A DNA stretch of 64,000 bases, taken from contig NZ_JBCAUS010000002.1 in the NCBI RefSeq assembly GCF_038432375.1, forward strand, positions 372,001-436,000. The letters are read 5' to 3'. This document shows positions 58,776 through 64,000 of this stretch, piece after piece. Within the stretch, counting starts at the first letter, position 1; every line of letters begins with the position of its first letter. This DNA comes from Methanococcoides sp. LMO-2. GTDB lineage: Archaea > Halobacteriota > Methanosarcinia > Methanosarcinales > Methanosarcinaceae. The notes under the pieces were generated by a model that worked only from the letters and a program-made list of their open reading frames with translations, was not told where the DNA came from and ran no database searches. Both the position numbers and the translations under genes were made by a program.

Positions 58776-59132
58776 TCAGATATGATACTCAACATGCAGC
58801 CTATAGATCACCCTTATCTCATCCATCTCAGCAGCATCCACATCAAAATCACCTGAGCCTTCAACGTATGTGAGACCATCGAGCTCCTTGAAGGTAACCG
58901 CACAACTGATGTTCTCAGGGAGAAATGAGCTGAAGTGGTCACATTTGCCGGTGATCTCTCCAATCATCCTTTTTGTCCGGTCCGCATCAAAAGAATCGCC
59001 CTCTAGCGGACTGTAAAGTATTTCTGTTGTTAGTGTTTCCCTGTCCACCAGAGTCATCCAGAATCCATTGATCAGGGAATTATCTATGGCATAATCCTTA
59101 ATTTCGAAGCTCTTGCTGATCACATTCTTCAA
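58776..59132 (-). CDS. conserved-looking hypothetical protein
   Basis: 118 residues, soluble and acidic. Alternating strands (GFWMTLVDRETLTTEILYSPLEGDSF; ISCAVTFKELDGLTYVEGSGDFDVD) suggest a small beta-rich fold. No motif or family recognised. It converges on the histidine kinase gene, with 78 bases between the two stop codons. Confidence 0.55.
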   Translation of the reverse strand: MKNVISKSFEIKDYAIDNSLINGFWMTLVDRETLTTEILYSPLEGDSFDADRTKRMIGEITGKCDHFSSFLPENISCAVTFKELDGLTYVEGSGDFDVDAAEMDEIRVIYRLHVEYHI

Positions 59133-59365
59133 TTTTGAACACCCTGTCGGTTTATTGATATTGATAAGTTAAATCATTTTTGTGAGAGGAATGAATAGAT
59201 ATTCATCATATTGCATCACTTCAAACATAATATCAGACAACAAAACAGAATCGGATTTCCATAAAGATGAACTGCATTCATCTTAAAATAAACACTTGGC
59301 TGAAGAAGAAGTGGTGCTGAAGTTTTGTTTTCAGCACCGAATCAGGTATTGAAGACCTTTATACA

Positions 59366-60778
59366 TTATTCCATTTCTACTACAGGAGCCGGACGGGGAC
59401 TTGCCAGACTTCCTCCCAGGTATGCCACGGTACCGCAGATCAAACCGATGAACACGGGGTGGATGAGAGGATTTCCAAGGAACTGCCACAGTACCACAGA
59501 ACCAAAGCTTGCCACAAGGCTTGCGACAAATCCGGTGGAAGTACCACGGTCCCAGTAAAGTCCAAAGATAAGGGGTATAAAGACGCAGCAAGCGATCACA
59601 CCCATACTTACGGATACCAGAGGCACTATCATCTGTGGCACATCCATTGCGAAGAATGCAGATACTATGATGATGAGAACACCTACTACCCTTGTTATGC
59701 GTAGCACCTTATCATCCGGGGTTGCCGGACGCAGGTATCTCAGGATATCCGAAGTAAGGGCGGTTGTCGTGACCAATACAATGGCACTCATGGTTGACAT
59801 GGCAGCGGAAATTGCGGCCAGCAGTACGATACTGTCAAATCCACGAGGCAGCAGTGATGTTGCCAGGAAAGGTATCAGACCATCCGGGTTTGTCATGAAA
59901 GGTGCCAGTTGTTCTGAACTGAATACCCCGTGAACCATGACTCCCAGAGAGAAAATGCATATTGCATAAATGGTGATGGATATGGGGCCATAGATACCTG
60001 CAAAACGTACTACTCTCTTGTCCTTTGCAGAGAACAGCATGATCAGCAGATCAGGTAATGCCAGAAGTCCGAGACTGATAGCAAATGCCATTCCAAAGGT
60101 CTTTTGCCATGGTACTGCTGCACCTGTCATACTCAGTATGTCGGCCGGGACCATATCCCATATTGCCAGGCCCCCTCCACTTGAAATAAGACCTGTGTAA
60201 AGCAGCACTGCACCCACAAGCATGATCAAACCCTGCAAAAAGCTTATCCAGATAATTGCCGGCAGTCCTCCTATCACATAGTAGAGTGCCACGATGGCAA
60301 CAGCTATGAGGAGACCCTGAACATATGTTATTCCCAGCAGTCCCTGGAAAAGGTTGGCACAACCCTTGAAAATGGCAACCAGGTATATTGTGTACATCAA
60401 CAGCATGATCCCTGCAAGCAGCACTTTTCCTCCCTGTGAATCGTACCTGCGTTCCAGTAGCTGTGGTACTGTCTTTGCATCGTACTTCTGGGAGAACATC
60501 CATATCTTCGGTGCAATGATGAATGCCAGGCAGGCAAAAGCAACATGGAAGAATACACCCCAGATGACCCATGGAAGCCCGGCAATGAGGCCGTAGCCTC
60601 CGCCCCCGAGGAAAGAGGCAGCACTAAAGTAGGCAGCCATGTAAGCAATGCCTATTACCGCAGGGTGCATCACATTTCTGTCCGAGACCACAAATCCTGA
60701 AAAGGTTCCCTGCCTGAGCTTCAGGGAAAGTAAAAGTATCCCAAGTATATATAAAACCAGAAGAACCTGATTAATCAT
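59366..60778 (-). CDS. sodium:solute symporter (SSF family)
   Basis: 470 residues with about twelve or thirteen helices. SSF blocks: GTFSGFVVSDRNVMHPAVIGIAYMAAYFSAASFLGGGGYGLI at the N-terminus (Na+ site region), YAKTVPQLLERRYDSQGG type loop, and LAAISAAMSTMSAIVLVTTTAL (Na2-site serines). It takes up an organic solute with Na+, perhaps a carboxylate, proline or betaine; the substrate is not readable. A 29-residue membrane peptide gene overlaps its start by eight bases. Confidence 0.9.
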   Translation of the reverse strand: MINQVLLVLYILGILLLSLKLRQGTFSGFVVSDRNVMHPAVIGIAYMAAYFSAASFLGGGGYGLIAGLPWVIWGVFFHVAFACLAFIIAPKIWMFSQKYDAKTVPQLLERRYDSQGGKVLLAGIMLLMYTIYLVAIFKGCANLFQGLLGITYVQGLLIAVAIVALYYVIGGLPAIIWISFLQGLIMLVGAVLLYTGLISSGGGLAIWDMVPADILSMTGAAVPWQKTFGMAFAISLGLLALPDLLIMLFSAKDKRVVRFAGIYGPISITIYAICIFSLGVMVHGVFSSEQLAPFMTNPDGLIPFLATSLLPRGFDSIVLLAAISAAMSTMSAIVLVTTTALTSDILRYLRPATPDDKVLRITRVVGVLIIIVSAFFAMDVPQMIVPLVSVSMGVIACCVFIPLIFGLYWDRGTSTGFVASLVASFGSVVLWQFLGNPLIHPVFIGLICGTVAYLGGSLASPRPAPVVEME

Positions 60779-60860
60779 GGTCTTGCCTCAATACGATAAA
60801 GAATGTTGTGGCCAGCATTATCATGACGGCGATCATCAGGTAAATGTAGGGTAGAGGCAT
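60771..60860 (-). CDS. 29-residue symporter small accessory peptide
   Basis: The frame reads MPLPYIYLMIAVMIMLA... and ends RQDHD: a single membrane helix of about 20 residues with a charged C-terminal tail. It overlaps the start of the SSF symporter gene by eight bases, and GGAGGA lies 11 bases upstream of its ATG. Tiny one-helix proteins directly upstream of SSF genes are known as symporter small accessory proteins. Confidence 0.75.
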   Translation of the reverse strand: MPLPYIYLMIAVMIMLATTFFIVLRQDHD

Positions 60861-61362
60861 CAGGAGCTCATCCTCCTATTCTGGTTTTCATTCTTAGTGA
60901 TGGTTATTTTTAATGTGTTGTGTTTCAATACCAATTCCTATCCTCCTCTTCATTGGGCTACTATGTACTATGATGCGCGGAATAGCACATTATAGATTAA
61001 AAACATTATTGTTTGTTCCCAATGACAGAACCTTTCTAAAAGAGTCTCATAACCATCATATTCAGAGAAAGCATAGCAATCTGGAACCTGTTCTCGGACT
61101 TTCTGCCAAAGTCAGAAAAGTCATAACAAAACGTTTATATTTCATTAAATAAGTGCATATGATCACATCAATGTATAAATATATGCAATGTTATAGCTCT
61201 GCCTAATTAAATGGCCCTACAATTCCATTATGGTTAAAATGTGCGGACTTTCCAGACATCTGCTTAAACAACATGATGGCTCATATCTGAATTACTACTG
61301 AAACATCCGTAGGAGTAATTCAAATTACCTATTTTCACCTATCAAATACAAGAGGAACGATA
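60861..61362. other. 502-base region: promoter and long leader of iorA
   Basis: TATA-like boxes lie at about 61131-61142 (GTTTATATTTC) and 61171-61185 (GTATAAATATATGC); either gives iorA a leader of 150-200 bases. The 79-codon plus-strand frame at 60913-61152 is not credited: no ribosome site, AT-biased content. Confidence 0.5.
61289..61321 (+). promoter_or_regulatory. leader hairpin before iorA
   Basis: GAATTACT and AGTAATTC are perfect 8-base arms around a 17-base loop, about 40 bases before the iorA start. There is no T-tract, so a regulatory leader structure or operator is more likely than a terminator. Confidence 0.45.
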
Positions 61363-63246
61363 TTGACCGCTAAACGTATATTAATGGGAAACGAAGCGAT
61401 CGCCTTTGGGGCGATGAAGGCCGGTCTTCAGGTAGCAAGCGGCTATCCTGGAACACCTTCTACCGAAGTTATGGAGACCATCGCCTCTCATGCGAGCAAA
61501 TATGGCATATATGCCGAATGGGCAACCAATGAGAAGGTAGCCCTTGAAACAGCAGTCGGAGCCGCATACTCAGGTGCCAATACTTTGGTCACCATGAAGC
61601 AGGTCGGACTCAACGTAGCCTCTGATCCCCTCATGAGCCTCTCCTATATAGGAGTAAAGGGCTCCCTTGTTATCCTCGTATCTGATGACCCCGGACCACA
61701 TTCATCCCAGACCGAACAGGACACAAGAGCCTTTGGTCACTTCTCGAACATTCCGGTCCTTGACCCTTCCACACCTCAGGAAGCCTATGATATGGCTAAA
61801 CTGGCCTTCAAACTGTCACATGAGATGGAAATCCCTGTGATACTCAGGACCACCACCCGTGTCTCCCATGGCTGTGCTGACGTGATCACCGAAGATATCG
61901 AGCAGGCAGGTCGTGACATCGAAGGCTACGTAAAGGAGCCACGCTGGACCATATTCCCAAAACTGACAGCACAAAGGCACCCCTAGCTTGAAGATCTTCA
62001 GGTAAGGCTTTCGGACCGTTTCTCAGATCTTTTCAGTGAAAACACATTCAACTCAATAACAAAAGGAAACAGCAGGATAGGTATTGCATCATCCGGTGTG
62101 TCCTCCCTGTACGCCAAGGAGGCCATAAAGGATCACTCCGATAGATATTCTCATTTCAAGGTCGCAACAGTCCACCCATTCCCTGAAAAAGCAGCTCTTG
62201 AGTTCCTCAGCGACATTACAGACCTTATAGTCATCGAAGAGCTTGACCCATACCTCGAGGAGCAGTTCCTGCAACTGATAGGCAGGCATCATCTCGATGT
62301 GAACGTGTATGGAAAGAAGAACGGCCACTTCCCTGTAAGTGGAGAATATGATGTGGATGCCGTTATAGATGGAGTTAACAGCTCACTTCAGGCCATGAAT
62401 GCAGACGTCCCTCTCCTGACACATTCAACTCCTGCGGTCGCCAGGGAGAACATACCTGCACTTCCTGTAAGGCCACCCACGTTCTGTGCAGGATGCATGC
62501 ACCGAAATGTTTTCTATGCTTTCAAGAAAGCAGCAGCGAAGCTGAAGAAAGAGAACGGAAAAGGCACCGTATTCTCAGGTGACATCGGTTGCTACACCCT
62601 CGGAAATGCCCAGCCTCTCAACATGGTGGACACCTGCCTCTGTATGGGTGCGGGTATCAGTATGGCAGCAGGCCTTTCCCACACACAACAATACCAGAAT
62701 GGAAATTATGCTAAACAGGTGGCCTTCATCGGGGACTCCACTTTCTTCCATTCCGGAATCGCTGCAATGATCAGCGCCGTTTACAATAATGCTGACATCA
62801 CACTGGCAGTCCTTGACAACCGAACCACTGCCATGACAGGACATCAGCCACATCCGGGGATCGGACTGACAGCTATGGGCAATCCTACAAAAGCGATCGA
62901 TATTGCCGAAGTGCTCCGAAGCTGTGGCGTGGACCTTGTTGAGACCATCGGGGCGGATGACCTTGGTGAATGCATCGACATGGCAAAAAAAGCAATTGAG
63001 TACGAAGGACCCTCTGCTGTGGTCTTCAAAGGAAAATGTGTGGGCATCACAAAAGCAACCGGACAATACGTGATCGATGAAGAGAAATGCACAGGTTGCA
63101 ACTTCTGTGTCTCACAGCTTGGATGTCCTGCAATCTTCTCGATGTCTTCCGGAATACCGCAGATACAGGACAACTGCACTGGTTGCAGTCTCTGTGCACA
63201 GGTCTGTCCGTCGGATGCTATCGTCCTCAGGGAGGTACTACAATGA
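61363..63246 (+). CDS. iorA: indolepyruvate:ferredoxin oxidoreductase alpha subunit with in-frame TAG
   Basis: 627 codons if the in-frame TAG at 61984-61986 (codon 208) is read through. Without it the gene is two pieces, 61363-61983 and 62098 (internal GTG)-63246. Both pieces are in the same frame with no other stop, and joined they give a normal IorA length. The N-terminal part has LMGNEAIAFGAMKAGLQVASGYPGTPSTEV and SDDPGPHSSQTEQDTR. The C-terminal part has the TPP site FCAGCMHRNVFYAF, GDIGCYTLG, and two [4Fe-4S] motifs CTGCNFCVSQLGCP and CTGCSLCAQVCP. It converts aryl-pyruvates to aryl-CoA or the reverse. The start is a TTG after GAGGA. Either TAG codes pyrrolysine or this is a recent nonsense mutation. 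Confidence 0.85.
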
Positions 63247-63839
63247 AATTCGATATTCTTATTGCAGGTGTGGGAGGCCAGGGAGTTGTACTTGCATCCC
63301 GCCTGCTGGCAACGGCTGCCATAGATGCCGGCTACCATGTGGCCACCGCTGAGACCATCGGTATGGCCCAGAGAGAAGGCTCTGTTACCAGCCACGTCAG
63401 GATCGGAGATGAGGTCTGTGGATCACTCATCCCTGCCGGGAATGCAGACCTGATAATCGGTCTTGAGCCTGCGGAAGCCGCAAGGAACATCCATTTCCTG
63501 AGCAAGGACGGCAGCATCGTAGTAAATGAACACGCTGTGATCCCTTCAGCTTCAGCCATCAATACTGAATACATCCCGGAACAGGTCATCGAATTCCTGA
63601 AAGAGAACTGCCAGGAAACAATAAACGTGGATTTCACACAACTTGCAAAAGAAGCAGGAACCTACAGGGCAGCGAACGTTGCCATGCTGGCCGCTGCTGC
63701 AGGTGCGGATCTGCTTCCTTTCAATCCGGACGAATTGTGGAGCGTGCTTGAGAAGATGGTACCGGAGAAGTACAGGGAACTGAACAGAAAGGCATTCGAC
63801 ATGTCCCTCGAAAAGGTCTCAGACATCCGGAGGGCATGA
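63243..63839 (+). CDS. iorB: indolepyruvate:ferredoxin oxidoreductase beta subunit
   Basis: 198 residues, the normal length of IorB. The gamma-type domain begins KFDILIAGVGGQGVVLASRLLATAAI, followed by ETIGMAQREGSVTSHVRIG and GLEPAEAARN, all family-typical. It overlaps the iorA stop codon (ATGA), so it is translationally coupled to the downstream part of iorA. With IorA it oxidises indolepyruvate, phenylpyruvate and hydroxyphenylpyruvate to aryl-CoA with ferredoxin, or makes aryl-pyruvates from aryl-CoA for aromatic amino acid synthesis. Confidence 0.93.
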   Translation: MKFDILIAGVGGQGVVLASRLLATAAIDAGYHVATAETIGMAQREGSVTSHVRIGDEVCGSLIPAGNADLIIGLEPAEAARNIHFLSKDGSIVVNEHAVIPSASAINTEYIPEQVIEFLKENCQETINVDFTQLAKEAGTYRAANVAMLAAAAGADLLPFNPDELWSVLEKMVPEKYRELNRKAFDMSLEKVSDIRRA

Positions 63840-63841
63840 AT

Positions 63842-64000
63842 ATGTGCAATGATTCCAGGAACAATGAAATGGACCAAAACAACCCCTGTCAGAAAGAAGA
63901 GTTCCCCGGACTTTCTGAGGAAGATCAGCTGGCAAAGCTCAAAGACCTCCTCAAAAGAGTGGTATCAGGAAGTCCCTTCTACCAGAAAAAGTTAGAGGAG
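63842..64000 (+). CDS. phenylacetate-CoA ligase (PaaK), N-terminal part (cut by window end)
   Basis: The first 53 codons are visible. After a short polar extension the sequence LAKLKDLLKRVVSGSPFYQKKLEE matches the helical start of PaaK-family aryl-CoA ligases. The ATG at 63842 has GGAGGG seven bases upstream; an in-frame ATG at 63836 overlaps the iorB stop. Third gene of an iorAB-paaK operon, the usual arrangement in methanogens that use aryl acids for aromatic amino acids. The ATP-binding motif lies beyond the window. Confidence 0.8.
   Translation, partial: MCNDSRNNEMDQNNPCQKEEFPGLSEEDQLAKLKDLLKRVVSGSPFYQKKLEE

Noticed and set aside
60913-61152. 79-codon plus-strand frame upstream of iorA
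   Set aside because: No ribosome site, AT-driven composition, and it lies where the iorA promoter is expected.

Overview
The window looks like a chromosome segment of a methanogenic archaeon of the Methanosarcinaceae. The closest fit is a methylotrophic genus such as Methanolobus or Methanococcoides, but the genus is a guess. The evidence: an archaeal-type AspRS, an archaeal tRNA-Asp, TATA/BRE-like promoters, a PGF-CTERM surface protein, an F420-dependent sulfite-reductase-like protein, bacterial-type gyrase as found in Methanosarcinales, and oxidoreductases for CoA thioester/2-oxoacid chemistry. Of about fifty genes whose stop codons I read, all but one end in TAA or TGA. That bias is what a pyrrolysine-using genome shows, and it matters because iorA contains an in-frame TAG.

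Layout. 1-5.1 kb: the end of an Hrq1/MrfA-type helicase with a TPR tail, two DUF169 paralogs, a NifX-like protein and an Fsr-like siroheme protein. 5.2-13.1 kb: a CDF metal exporter fused to a NifX-like domain, a TPR membrane protein, NadA, a copper chaperone and a three-HMA CopA, and a secreted protein. 13.3-18.5 kb: an operon of XRE-cupin regulator, acyl-CoA ligase, ferredoxin, and 2-oxoacid oxidoreductase alpha and fused beta-gamma subunits. 18.6-26.3 kb: GNAT, Amt, an iron-sulfur flavoprotein-MarR-MFS operon behind repeated palindromic operators, a UbiB-type kinase and a PaaK-like ligase. 26.5-40.8 kb: a possible structured RNA, tRNA-Asp, Tag, Cdd1-like HhH protein, PdxT/PdxS, GyrB/GyrA, ASCH protein, a Kef-type antiporter with its flavoprotein partner, AspS and RpiA. 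40.9-45 kb: a cluster of nucleotidyltransferase, PLP aminotransferase, CDP-alcohol phosphatidyltransferase and ATP-grasp ligase, which looks like a head-group pathway. 46-48.5 kb: a split MgtE-like transporter with a duplicated PhoU/RCK_C regulator. 49.5-60.9 kb: a DUF2341 surface protein, a Cys-less MsrA paralog, small membrane proteins, an HTH-acyl-CoA ligase fusion, a PAS histidine kinase, and a sodium:solute symporter with a 29-residue accessory peptide. 61.3-64 kb: iorA (with internal TAG), iorB and the start of a PaaK-type ligase.

A recurring theme is activation of organic acids as CoA thioesters (two ACSM-like and two PaaK-like ligases) beside oxidoreductases able to carboxylate acyl- or aryl-CoA reductively to 2-oxoacids. 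This suggests salvage of branched-chain and aromatic acids into amino acids. A second theme is metal and sulfur handling (Fsr-like, CopA, CDF-NifX, MgtE, Kef). No complete insertion sequence, CRISPR array or prophage was found.
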